From: Acherontichlamydia pituitae
GTDB taxonomy: Bacteria; Chlamydiota; Chlamydiia; Chlamydiales; Rhabdochlamydiaceae
Direction: 5' to 3'
Length of the DNA stretch: 64,000 bases
Assembly (NCBI GenBank): GCA_019634675.1
Contig: JAHCAX010000001.1
Location: 558,001-622,000, forward strand
Within the stretch, counting starts at the first letter, position 1, and every line of letters begins with the position of its first letter. The position numbers and the translations under genes are program-made. A model generated the notes under the pieces. That model saw only the letters and a list, made by a program, of their open reading frames with translations. It had not been told where the DNA came from and did not search any database. Positions 1-8,532 of the stretch are shown piece after piece.

Positions 1-965
1 GGATTTTCCCTTATACGACGTTTGATGCTGCCCTTAATGATGTGATGCGCCTTTCGAAAGGGATGACCTATAAATCGGCTCTTTCCGAATGCGGTTGGGG
101 CGGAGGGAAAAGCGTCATTATCGCCGATCCTAAGAAAGACAAATCAGAAGAGCTTCTTTTTGCATTCGGCCAAGCAGTAGACCAGCTAAGAGGAGACTAC
201 ATCTGCGCTGAAGACGTGGGATGCTCTCCTCAAGACGTAATGGTCATCAGCCGTGCTACTCCTTACGTTGTTGGTTTGCCCCATGACAAGAGCAGCGGCA
301 ACCCTTCTCCATATACAGCTTGGGGTACTTACCGAGGAATCCAGTCGGTCCTTAAGAAGCTCACCGGTTCCGATTCAGTAGAGGGAAAGGTCGTTGCGAT
401 ACAAGGAATGGGAAGCGTCGGAGCCAGCCTTGCAGAATTTCTCTTCTGGAACGGTGCGAAGATCATCATGAGCGATATCGATGCTGAAAGATGCAGTCGA
501 TGGGCGAGGCAGTTTGATGCCCAAGTCGTAGCTCCCGATGAGATCCTTAAAGTGACATGCGACGTGCTAGCGCCCTGTGCGATGGGCGGCGTCATTAATG
601 CTCAGACAATCCCCCATTTGCGTTGCAGCGCGATTGCCGGATGCGCGAACAACCAATTATTGAAAGATCAGGATGCCGATGAGTTGATGGCAAGAGGGAT
701 TTTATATGCCCCCGATTTCGTGATCAATGCAGGCGGTTTGATCAATGTGACGCAAGAGCTGGAAGGCTCCGGTTACAATCCTTCTGTTGCAAGAAATAAG
801 ATCCATAAATTGTACGACCAACTGATGGTCATCTACGACATTGCAGAACAAAACCGCTGTTCAACGCATAAAGCGGCTATGGCGCTAGGCGATTACCGTT
901 TGAAGTACCGGATCGGCAAACGTCAAAATCCGCCTGTGTTCCACCACGCTACCAACAAAAAATAA
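1..965 (+). CDS. ldh: Leucine dehydrogenase (Glu/Leu/Phe/Val dehydrogenase family), 5' partial
   Basis: NAD-dependent oxidative deamination of branched-chain amino acids to 2-oxo acids in the cytosol. The frame is open from the left edge: the first in-frame start (GTG at 42) lies inside conserved sequence, and codons from position 3 already read FPYTTFDAALNDVMRLSKGM, so the real start is upstream of the window. Visible are the substrate/catalytic lysine region GWGGGKSVI, the Rossmann glycine motif IQGMGSVG, and a C-terminal NAGG segment typical of the family. It ends with TAA 31 bp before argS on the same strand, so cotranscription is possible. C. trachomatis carries an orthologue (ldh) elsewhere in its genome. 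Family assignment is firm; leucine preference is inferred from overall similarity. Confidence 0.9.
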   Translation, partial: IFPYTTFDAALNDVMRLSKGMTYKSALSECGWGGGKSVIIADPKKDKSEELLFAFGQAVDQLRGDYICAEDVGCSPQDVMVISRATPYVVGLPHDKSSGNPSPYTAWGTYRGIQSVLKKLTGSDSVEGKVVAIQGMGSVGASLAEFLFWNGAKIIMSDIDAERCSRWARQFDAQVVAPDEILKVTCDVLAPCAMGGVINAQTIPHLRCSAIAGCANNQLLKDQDADELMARGILYAPDFVINAGGLINVTQELEGSGYNPSVARNKIHKLYDQLMVIYDIAEQNRCSTHKAAMALGDYRLKYRIGKRQNPPVFHHATNKK

Positions 966-996
966 ACGACGTCTACCGCTCTTAAGGTTCGCATTC

Positions 997-2766
997 ATGG
1001 AAACCATCATTCATGTGCTGCATCAAAAGTTTGATGCAGCGCTTAAAAAAGCCTTTCATACAGAGCTTCCGCAAGATTCAGAATTGTTCTGTTCTGAAAT
1101 TACCCAGTCCACTCAGCCTCAATTCGGCCACTATCAATGCAATAACGCGTTAAAAATTGCCAAAGAGGTTAAGAAAAGTCCGCGCGATGTCGCAACCCTT
1201 ATTGTGCAGTCGGTCGAGAAGGATGGGGACAACGGAAAGCAGATGATCTCCAAGCTTGAAATTGCAGGGCCAGGGTTCATCAATATCACGATTGATCCGA
1301 CCTTTCTTTCGAAGCAAACAACAGAAATTTTGCGCGACAAGCGCTTAGGTGTTCCGCTTCCTGCGCGCAAAGAGAAGGTCATTGTTGAATATTCTTCACC
1401 GAACATCGCCAAGGAGCTGCATGTTGGGCATTTGCGCTCTACGATCATTGGAGATGCTCTAGCCCGCCTGTTCGAGTTTTTAGGTCACGATGTCCTCAGG
1501 CTCAATCACATTGGGGACTGGGGAACCCAGTTTGGAATGCTCATTGCTTACATGCAAGATGTCGCTCCTGAAGCATTGACTGGAACGATGGACGCTGATC
1601 TGCCGCAGCTTATGCAATGGTACAAAGAGTCGAAGAAACGGTTCGATGAGGACCCGGAATTTAAAAAACGCTCGCAGCTTCAAGTTGTCAAGCTTCAAGG
1701 CGGCGATCCGATTTCTTTAAAAGCCTGGCAGGCCATTTGCGCTATTTCTCGAAAGGCATTTTCTGAGATCTACCAGCTTCTCGATATCCATCTTGTTGAA
1801 CGGGGAGAGTCTTTTTACAATCCCTTTCTGGAAGAGATCGTCAAAGAGCTCGATCAAAAAGGGCTGATCACAGTTTCCGACGGAGCGAAGTGCATTTTTC
1901 TTGAAGGATTTGCTAACCGAGATGGAACAATCCTTCCGATGATCGTCCAGAAATCGGATGGAGGATACAACTACGATACGACAGATATGGCTGCGATCCG
2001 CCACCGTATCCAGGTTGAAAAAGTGGATCGGATCATCTACGTCACGGATGCTGGACAAAGCTTGCATTTTGCCATGCTGTTCAAAGCAGCTGAAAAAGCA
2101 GGATACTACGACCCCAAAAAAATCCATGTCGATCATGTCCCCTTCGGTGTCGTGCTAGGAGCTGATGGGAAAAAATTCAAGACGAGATCTGGCGAAACGG
2201 AAAAGCTTGTCGATCTTCTCTTTGAAGCGATCCGTCAAGCCAAGCAGATCATGTCGGAAAGGATGCCCGATTTAGAAGAGAATGAGCTGAACCGCCTTTC
2301 CCAAGTTTTAGGGATTGATGCAGTTAAATACGCTGACTTAAGCTGCCACCGGGTCAAAGATTACCTCTTTAGTTATGAGAGGATGCTCAAGTTCGAAGGA
2401 AACACAGCAGCCTTCCTGCTCTATGCCTTCGTGCGCATCCAAGGAATTAAGAGGAAAGTGGGATTGGAGATCGAAGAGGTCATGAAGTCCAATGAAATCG
2501 TCCTTGAGCATCCATCGGAAATTTCCCTCGCGATCCATTTGCGGCAGTTCGGCGAAACGCTTGACGGCATGTCCCGCGAATTGCTGCCGAACCGTCTGTG
2601 CGATTATTTGTATGCGCTGGCGGAAAAGTTCCATGCCTTTTTCCGCGATTGCAGGGTCGAAGGAAGCCCGGAAGAAAAAAGCCGTCTGCTTTTGTGCGAA
2701 GCGACCGGACGTATGTTGGAAAAAGGACTTTCTATCCTTGGCCTAAAGACATTAGACCGGATGTAA
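997..2766 (+). CDS. argS: Arginyl-tRNA synthetase
   Basis: Class I aminoacyl-tRNA synthetase, 589 aa, the usual bacterial length. It has the N-terminal Add-1 type tRNA-binding region, the HIGH-box variant HVGH at residues 142-145, a KMSKS-region equivalent around KFKTRSGE, and the C-terminal DALR anticodon-binding domain (HRVKDYLFSYERML region). The ATG at 997 is preceded by AAGG about 9 nt upstream. The 3' end overlaps the convergent kamA-like gene by 35 bp. In C. trachomatis argS sits beside murA (CT454-CT455), and here murA lies about 1.2 kb away with the aminomutase gene in between. Confidence 0.98.
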   Translation: METIIHVLHQKFDAALKKAFHTELPQDSELFCSEITQSTQPQFGHYQCNNALKIAKEVKKSPRDVATLIVQSVEKDGDNGKQMISKLEIAGPGFINITIDPTFLSKQTTEILRDKRLGVPLPARKEKVIVEYSSPNIAKELHVGHLRSTIIGDALARLFEFLGHDVLRLNHIGDWGTQFGMLIAYMQDVAPEALTGTMDADLPQLMQWYKESKKRFDEDPEFKKRSQLQVVKLQGGDPISLKAWQAICAISRKAFSEIYQLLDIHLVERGESFYNPFLEEIVKELDQKGLITVSDGAKCIFLEGFANRDGTILPMIVQKSDGGYNYDTTDMAAIRHRIQVEKVDRIIYVTDAGQSLHFAMLFKAAEKAGYYDPKKIHVDHVPFGVVLGADGKKFKTRSGETEKLVDLLFEAIRQAKQIMSERMPDLEENELNRLSQVLGIDAVKYADLSCHRVKDYLFSYERMLKFEGNTAAFLLYAFVRIQGIKRKVGLEIEEVMKSNEIVLEHPSEISLAIHLRQFGETLDGMSRELLPNRLCDYLYALAEKFHAFFRDCRVEGSPEEKSRLLLCEATGRMLEKGLSILGLKTLDRM

Positions 2767-3772
2767 TGGGGGCGCTGTCCTGAAGGCGTTGCGGGACTAG
2801 CGGAGTTTTGTTTTTTTCTCCGGCGATTTCCCGCACGTATTTGGGAACGGCGTAGCCCGAAAGGCGAGCGGACAGCTCGTCCATGAGTTCCAGCCCTTTT
2901 GATTCGGCGACTTCAAAGTGGAGCGTTCCTAAGACTTTATCGAGCTGGTGCAAGTAGTAGGGGATAATCCCTTGGTCGACCAACGTTTCGCACAAGCTTT
3001 GCAGTGTATCAATATCGTCGTTAATTCCTTTCAAAAGCACCGTTTGGCATAAAACAGGAATCCCCAGCTTTTGCACTTGCTTGAGCGCAAGGCGAACATC
3101 ATCATCCCATTCCCGGGAATGGTTCGAGTGGATTGTAAAGAAGATCTGAGGGCGGCTAGCCTTAAGGATTTCCAACAGTTCCGGATCGATCCTTTCAGGG
3201 ATCCCGATCGGGAACCGCGTGTGAAAACGGATCCGTTTGACATGAGGGATATCGCTTAAAGATTCGATCAAATGCTTCAATTCCCGGTTGGAAAGGGACA
3301 AAGGATCTCCGCCGCTTAAAATGATCTCGCTTAAAGTCGGCTCGTTTTTAATGGCTTCCAATTCATCGGAAAATCCCTTTCGAGAGGTCGCGTAATCGAA
3401 ATGCTGGCGGAAACAATAGCGGCAGTGCATTGCGCATGCGCTGGAGCACAGGAGCAGGGCCCGTCCTTGGTATTTGTGGAGCAGTTTTGCGGTCTTTTGG
3501 GAAGGGAGGTCGCCGACAGGATCGGAGCAAAACCCATCGGATTGGACCTTTTCCGCGGATGTGGGAAGGAATTGCCGCAAGATTGGGTCGTTGATCGATC
3601 CCTTTTGAATTTTTTCAGCCAATCTTCGGGGCAGGTTCAAGGGAAAATGGGAGATGTGGCAGGCTTCCCCCAGCTCATTCGCTTCCAATTCGAGGAATTG
3701 GCCGAGTTCTTTCCAGTCGGTAAAATTGGTGCGTTGGATCTCCCTCCACAGAGGAGGTTTATTGTCGTGCAT
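2732..3772 (-). CDS. epmB: EF-P beta-lysylation protein EpmB / lysine 2,3-aminomutase family radical SAM enzyme
   Basis: 346 aa, close to E. coli EpmB (YjeK) and shorter than fermentative lysine 2,3-aminomutases (about 415 aa). The radical-SAM CxxxCxxC cluster motif is at C113/C117/C120, followed by FRQHF; the SAM-binding ILSGGDPL segment follows. EpmB isomerises lysine to (R)-beta-lysine, which EpmA attaches to elongation factor P to relieve stalling at polyproline codons. That would matter here, because the tpsA gene about 5 kb away encodes runs of eight or nine consecutive prolines. The EF-P role is inferred from length and similarity; neither epmA nor efp is in the window. The gene overlaps the argS 3' end by 35 bp in convergent orientation. 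Confidence 0.85.
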   Translation of the reverse strand: MHDNKPPLWREIQRTNFTDWKELGQFLELEANELGEACHISHFPLNLPRRLAEKIQKGSINDPILRQFLPTSAEKVQSDGFCSDPVGDLPSQKTAKLLHKYQGRALLLCSSACAMHCRYCFRQHFDYATSRKGFSDELEAIKNEPTLSEIILSGGDPLSLSNRELKHLIESLSDIPHVKRIRFHTRFPIGIPERIDPELLEILKASRPQIFFTIHSNHSREWDDDVRLALKQVQKLGIPVLCQTVLLKGINDDIDTLQSLCETLVDQGIIPYYLHQLDKVLGTLHFEVAESKGLELMDELSARLSGYAVPKYVREIAGEKNKTPLVPQRLQDSAPITSGLMSLGQG

Positions 3773-3831
3773 GAGCCTTTCCGTAAGCTTGTAGGGCTGT
3801 CAATCATACCCTAATGGAGGATCATGGTCAA

Positions 3832-3908
3832 TAGACCTCTTGCATATCCCCATTGACACGGTAAAAGCATTCTCTTTTACAGGCAAAGCAGGTTATGCAA
3901 GAGGTCTA
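3832..3908. repeat. Hairpin repeat, variant copy D (perfect 15-bp terminal inverted repeat)
   Basis: The arms at 3832-3846 and 3894-3908 (tagacctcttgcata) are perfect reverse complements. An inner pair (gtaaaag/cttttac) extends the fold. The right half (ttttacaggcaaagcaggtt) resembles the right end of the larger repeats at 24418-24670 and 44031-44212 (tttt-cagg/gtgc-aaagcagtttt), so I treat it as a diverged relative. It lies between the murA stop and the EpmB gene, where it could also act as an RNA hairpin in the murA 3' UTR. Confidence 0.6.
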
Positions 3909-3996
3909 GTATTTCTACAACGCTGTTGTGTAAGAAATTTTTTAGTTCGGGGGCGAAGCAATAGCTAAAAAGCCAAGATCTATAAAAGACATCGCC

Positions 3997-5376
3997 TTAA
4001 GGAACTTTTGTCAGCTTCTCTTTGGGACGAGCGATCGCTTCTTCCAAGGTTTGGGAAGTTCGGGAGACATCGGCGCCTAAAGCTGTCAGCTTTGCGACGA
4101 TCTGTTCGTATCCCCGATCGAGATAGTGCAGTCCGGAAATCTGGCTTGTCTCTGGCGCTAGCAATGCTGCTAGGACATAGGCGAATCCAGCGCGCAAGTC
4201 AGGGATTGCGATATCCTTTGCAACCAAAGGAGTTGGACCTTTGATGACTATGCTATGTTGAAAATTGTGAGAGGCAAAACGGCAGGCCTTGCCGCCTAAG
4301 CAGTGGGTGAACGTTTCAATATCGGCTCCCATTTGCTTAAGGGTTGCTGTGTAACCGAAACGGTTTTCATAAACAGTCTCATGGACAACGGAAGAGCCGG
4401 TAGCTTGTGTTAAGAGGACAACAAATGGTTGTTGCCAGTCAGTCATAAAGCCGGGATGGACGTCTGTTTCAATTAAAACTCCCCCTTTGAGAGGGCCTTT
4501 GTAGAAAAATTCGATCCCCTCTTTCTTTACTTCGAAACCAGCTCCAACTTCGCGGAGCTTGTTCAGAAAGGTGATCATATGGTGGTGCTGCGCTCCTTCG
4601 ACTAGGACGCGTCCTTGCGTGCTGATGCCGGCAAGGCCAAGAGATGCGGCTTCGATCCTGTCGGTGATCACAGTGTGTTCGACTTCGAAGAACTGGGTGG
4701 CTTGTTGGACTTGGATGGTCCGATCGGAATCGATGCCTATCGTTACGCCGAGCTTTTGCAAAAAGAGGATCAGGTCGATGATCTCAGGTTCGATGGCCGC
4801 ATTTTTTATTACAGTTGTCCCTTTGGCTCGGGCGGCGGCGAGGATCGAGTTCTCTGTTGCGCCAACGGAAGGAAAGGGAAGTTGGATAAGCGTTCCTTTC
4901 AATCCATGGTGGGCGCGCGCAAGATAGGCGCCTTCTTTTTTCATTTCACGGTATTCGATCGTGGCGCCGAGTTTTTCAAGCGCTGCAATATGGAAGTCGA
5001 CGGGACGTTTTCCAATTTTGCAACCGCCGGCAGTTGGAACAATGATGTCCTCATCGGTCCTTCCAAGCAAGGCGCCGATCATGAGGATGGGAATCCTGTT
5101 CGATCCTGAAAAACGTTGCGGTACGTAGCCTGTCTTGAACTCTTTGGTGATGATTTCAATAACGCCTTCAGCTCGGTCCCAGTGGACAACGGAACCGATC
5201 TCTTTGCAGAGTTCGACAGTCACTTCAACTTCAGCGATATTAGGCACGTTGTAAAAGGTGCATCTTTTATCGGAAATCAAAGAGGCTACCAAGAGTTTGG
5301 TGATCGCATTTTTAGCGCCGGCAGCGCGTACTTTTCCTTCCAGCGGCCTACCGCCTTTAATTTTCAGAATATCCAT
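3997..5376 (-). CDS. murA: UDP-N-acetylglucosamine 1-carboxyvinyltransferase MurA
   Basis: First committed step of peptidoglycan synthesis: transfers enolpyruvate from PEP to UDP-GlcNAc. 459 aa, slightly longer than E. coli MurA (419). The N-terminal AAGAKNA segment carries the conserved Lys-Asn pair. The active-site loop contains GGCKIGKRPVDFHI with the catalytic cysteine at C119. The ATG at 5376 opens directly on the family N-terminus (MDILKIKGG). C. trachomatis MurA is known to carry Asp in place of this cysteine and to be fosfomycin-insensitive, so the Cys here is a notable difference. The gene lies downstream of the GH81 gene on the same strand after a 159-bp gap with a hairpin. Confidence 0.97.
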   Translation of the reverse strand: MDILKIKGGRPLEGKVRAAGAKNAITKLLVASLISDKRCTFYNVPNIAEVEVTVELCKEIGSVVHWDRAEGVIEIITKEFKTGYVPQRFSGSNRIPILMIGALLGRTDEDIIVPTAGGCKIGKRPVDFHIAALEKLGATIEYREMKKEGAYLARAHHGLKGTLIQLPFPSVGATENSILAAARAKGTTVIKNAAIEPEIIDLILFLQKLGVTIGIDSDRTIQVQQATQFFEVEHTVITDRIEAASLGLAGISTQGRVLVEGAQHHHMITFLNKLREVGAGFEVKKEGIEFFYKGPLKGGVLIETDVHPGFMTDWQQPFVVLLTQATGSSVVHETVYENRFGYTATLKQMGADIETFTHCLGGKACRFASHNFQHSIVIKGPTPLVAKDIAIPDLRAGFAYVLAALLAPETSQISGLHYLDRGYEQIVAKLTALGADVSRTSQTLEEAIARPKEKLTKVP

Positions 5377-5480
5377 GCGCCATCTCTCTTATGTTATGAA
5401 AAAATCGAGGAAGCAATCGTTGTTGCGTGTTGCATTCTTACCCCTACTCTTATCGTTAAAAATGAATAAAAGTAAAGAGG

Positions 5481-5529
5481 ATTTGCCGAGGGAGTGCAAC
5501 ATATCGTTACACTCCGGTGAATGGCAAAT
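5481..5529 (-). terminator. Hairpin at the end of the TPS/GH81 block
   Basis: An outer stem atttgcc (5481-5487) pairs with ggcaaat (5523-5529), and an inner stem ggagtg/cactcc plus aac/gtt closes a 5-nt loop. It lies directly downstream of the GH81 stop codon and upstream of murA. The U-run that follows on the minus strand is weak, so termination is plausible but not certain; it could also be a 3'-end stabilising structure. Confidence 0.4.
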
Positions 5530-5535
5530 GCATTT

Positions 5536-8493
5536 CTAAAAGAAGGTCTGGTTCTGCGCAGAATTGTCGTTCACTTGTCCGTTTGTCACGGTCGCCTGTG
5601 TGAACTGCCCGATGTAGATTGCAGGGGTAGTTGGCGATGGAGATATCGTGAACTGGTTTGCCCCTTTCCAAAAGGTATAGTTCTTGTACCAGAGAATTCC
5701 TGAGGAGGCTGCCATCTTTAAGCGCATTAGGCTGAAGTCGCGCACTGTCTGATAGCGCATTGTTTCAGGGCCTGACAACGCTGTTTGCAGGACAACTTGA
5801 GCAAACGCATTCATCCCTAGGAAGCAATTGAAGTCCTCTGCGATACTTTCTTGGTTTCTGCCTAATGCAGAGGGTTCATATTGCAGGCCGTTGGCAATGC
5901 TATGCCCTTCCCAAGAGATGCTATAACGATCGTATGGGAGGTCTGGGTCATAGATTGCCTGGGTGTTGTCATTTGTAAAGGGGTTGTGGGTATCTCTCCA
6001 GAGAAAATCGATCATATCTCTGACTTTATAAGTCTGATTGTCGGCCCCAACGACTGGGAGATTGATCCAAAGGCTGCCTGGGTTATAGGTTAGCTCCCAG
6101 CTGGTGACCATGGCGCTTGCCAGCAAATAATATCCGGCAAAGAAGTGGTGGTCATTGTAGACGTAGTTGCCAAAATCGACGCCGCTATCAACCGATTGCT
6201 GCAGGTTTGGCCCTTTAGCCCATGCGCCGTTTCCGCCCGCTCCATTGACGCAGATCCCTCCACTCGTTCGGTCTGCGACAAAATAGGAAGATCCCGGCGT
6301 TCTTGAGATCAGGTATGCGTTGAGGATGCTTTTGGAATTGTCGATATAGGGCTGTGTTTTTGCCTTGATTTGAGCAGGGGTGCTGCCACTACCATTGTTG
6401 CTCATGTAATAAGCAATGTAAAGCGCTGTTTTAGCCAACATAAAACATGTTTTGCCAGCATCATAGGCTGGATCAAGCCGGTTTTCCGGGAAGTAGGGAA
6501 GAGGAATGACTTCATTTTCAATCATGGTCAGGGCTTGGCCAAGCTGAGTCACTTGTGTACCTGTAAACGTAGCTCCTAGCGTGCTAGGGATGAAAAGATC
6601 TGTAGGCGTAAACCAGGATGGGGTTCCGCCTTCAAGAAATGTGACAACGCCATTGATGGCTTCTGCGGTGTAGAGTGTTCCTTTTACGGTATCGTTGAAA
6701 ATGAAGTTTTGCAGGGGTTGGCCGCCTCCGGGAGTTGTATTGACAACTCCGGGTGTTGTTCCTTGCAGATATTTCCAAAATGGAAAGCACACTAGGGCCT
6801 TATTTTGTCCATCGCCAGGAGGGACGGCGGAAGAGAGGGTGTAAGTCCAGCTGACCGAGTTAGCAGTAGTGCTGATATCGGCACGGGTTGGAACATAGCG
6901 CCGGTGGGCTGTATAGACGGCGACATTGTTGACGGGTGCTGTAATGATATAGGTTGGAAGCGTCCTGTTCCCTGTCTGGAATGTCGAAATATCGGAAGCT
7001 AGATTCGAGGCCATGATCATATCGAACAGAAGAGTGAAGTAGTTCGTTGAAAAATCGCTTCCATCGGTGATGGCAGGCGGCGATGCGCAATTCGGCGGAT
7101 TAGGGAGTGTGCATGAGGGGTTCAGCTGGGAGACGAGATCTTGGTACCATCCAAATGCCGTGTTGTAATTGTTCATGGCGATTGCAGGGAGGAAGATCGA
7201 CATGGCTTGAGAAGCTGGATATTGGATAGAAGTTCCTGAAGGAGCAATCCAATTGCCGTTGATCACTTTTGTGGCAAGGCTTTGAAAAAGGGCTGCCCAA
7301 CCTGTCGGCAGGAGCATGTAAAAGGTCATTCCTGTCGGTGAAATCGTATCGACTTGCGGTGTCGTCCACCAATTGGGCGTAGTGGGTGTTAGAGGGCAAC
7401 CAGAAACTTCAATTGCGCAGCTTGATGGCGGATTGGAGGTGTCAGCTGAATTGGCGATATCTTCTGGCATATAGTAGTTTGATTGTTGCCACTGAGTTCC
7501 TGGACTGGCGAGCGGATCATTGGTTGAAATGGCAGCGAGTCTTAAAAATCCGGTATAGGCGGGTTGCGTGTGATCCAAGGTCAGTGGAAAATTCGTGCTC
7601 GTATTATCACAAACTTTAAAAGTTAACGGAGAGTCATTGGCATCAACGACGTAGAGGATAAAAGTCGCGGGGCCAACTCCCGAATAACGTTGGACAAAAA
7701 ACTGAAAGATTTTCCCTGTAACGTGAGATTCAAAAGCATAGGATTGAAGAGGTCCCCCATCTACGCTCATTAAGATTCCGCCGCCGCTGACGACGGCCGT
7801 ATTGCTGATTGCAATTGCGGGATGCAGATTATTGTAATAGACATCATGAAAGACATTGCCTGTGACAATGTAATCGGTGATCGTTCCGTTGGTGCCATTT
7901 TTGGGAGTGTAGGTGATCTCGCAAGTTTCAGAGTTCACAATGTTAGTTGATACATTAAAATAATCGTTGCCGCTTTGATTTGTTTCGGTCGCGCTAAAGA
8001 AAAATGTCATCCGAGAATCAGCTGTGATTGCAGGCAAGTCTTTGTTTTGATTGAAGTTGAACTGAGCGACTGTTGCAATAGGGCCTGTTTGCGCCATGCC
8101 GACTAAAAAAGGGCCTGCCCTCATTCTAAGGCCGCCTGCACCTGCAGATACCCCATTAGTACCTCCAGATACCCATTGGTTGAGGTTAACGCCGCAAGGG
8201 TTTTGAAAGAGTTGGAAATTATTGGTTGTAGGAAGCTGCGTAGGATTAAGGCGATTGACTGACTGAAGAGGAGAGTTTTGATTAATAGAAACAGATCCGA
8301 ACGCGCATAGCGGAGGCAGTGGGTAGGTAGAACAATTACCAGCTGTAGTCCCTACATTTCCCATGTATCCATCTGTCACGCTTGGATTTGGGCAGGCGGC
8401 TTGTATCAATAGAAACGATCCAATGCAGATGAAACTGATCTCGCATAAGCGTTTAATTTTTCTTCGAAGAGATTTCAGCCATTTACTATGCAT
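5536..8493 (-). CDS. Secreted GH81 endo-beta-1,3-glucanase
   Basis: 985 aa. The N-terminus is a basic stretch and a hydrophobic core (about residues 18-33) ending in QAAC, so the protein is exported; the box is a poor lipobox. The C-terminal third carries the GH81 signature: DHHFFAGY with acid D781, WEGHSIANG, and NQESIAED with E882 and E886 spaced four apart. These match the general acid and the two glutamates of characterised GH81 laminarinases. The N-terminal two thirds looks like the family beta-sandwich plus linker. GH81 enzymes cleave internal beta-1,3-glucan bonds. AGAGG lies about 6 nt before the ATG. The gene follows tpsA by 39 bp and is probably cotranscribed. The family call rests on motifs read by eye; substrate is inferred. 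Confidence 0.85.
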   Translation of the reverse strand: MHSKWLKSLRRKIKRLCEISFICIGSFLLIQAACPNPSVTDGYMGNVGTTAGNCSTYPLPPLCAFGSVSINQNSPLQSVNRLNPTQLPTTNNFQLFQNPCGVNLNQWVSGGTNGVSAGAGGLRMRAGPFLVGMAQTGPIATVAQFNFNQNKDLPAITADSRMTFFFSATETNQSGNDYFNVSTNIVNSETCEITYTPKNGTNGTITDYIVTGNVFHDVYYNNLHPAIAISNTAVVSGGGILMSVDGGPLQSYAFESHVTGKIFQFFVQRYSGVGPATFILYVVDANDSPLTFKVCDNTSTNFPLTLDHTQPAYTGFLRLAAISTNDPLASPGTQWQQSNYYMPEDIANSADTSNPPSSCAIEVSGCPLTPTTPNWWTTPQVDTISPTGMTFYMLLPTGWAALFQSLATKVINGNWIAPSGTSIQYPASQAMSIFLPAIAMNNYNTAFGWYQDLVSQLNPSCTLPNPPNCASPPAITDGSDFSTNYFTLLFDMIMASNLASDISTFQTGNRTLPTYIITAPVNNVAVYTAHRRYVPTRADISTTANSVSWTYTLSSAVPPGDGQNKALVCFPFWKYLQGTTPGVVNTTPGGGQPLQNFIFNDTVKGTLYTAEAINGVVTFLEGGTPSWFTPTDLFIPSTLGATFTGTQVTQLGQALTMIENEVIPLPYFPENRLDPAYDAGKTCFMLAKTALYIAYYMSNNGSGSTPAQIKAKTQPYIDNSKSILNAYLISRTPGSSYFVADRTSGGICVNGAGGNGAWAKGPNLQQSVDSGVDFGNYVYNDHHFFAGYYLLASAMVTSWELTYNPGSLWINLPVVGADNQTYKVRDMIDFLWRDTHNPFTNDNTQAIYDPDLPYDRYSISWEGHSIANGLQYEPSALGRNQESIAEDFNCFLGMNAFAQVVLQTALSGPETMRYQTVRDFSLMRLKMAASSGILWYKNYTFWKGANQFTISPSPTTPAIYIGQFTQATVTNGQVNDNSAQNQTFF

Positions 8494-8532
8494 TATGCAC
8501 CTCTTAGGTTCTTAAGCCTTGCGGTTCGCTCT

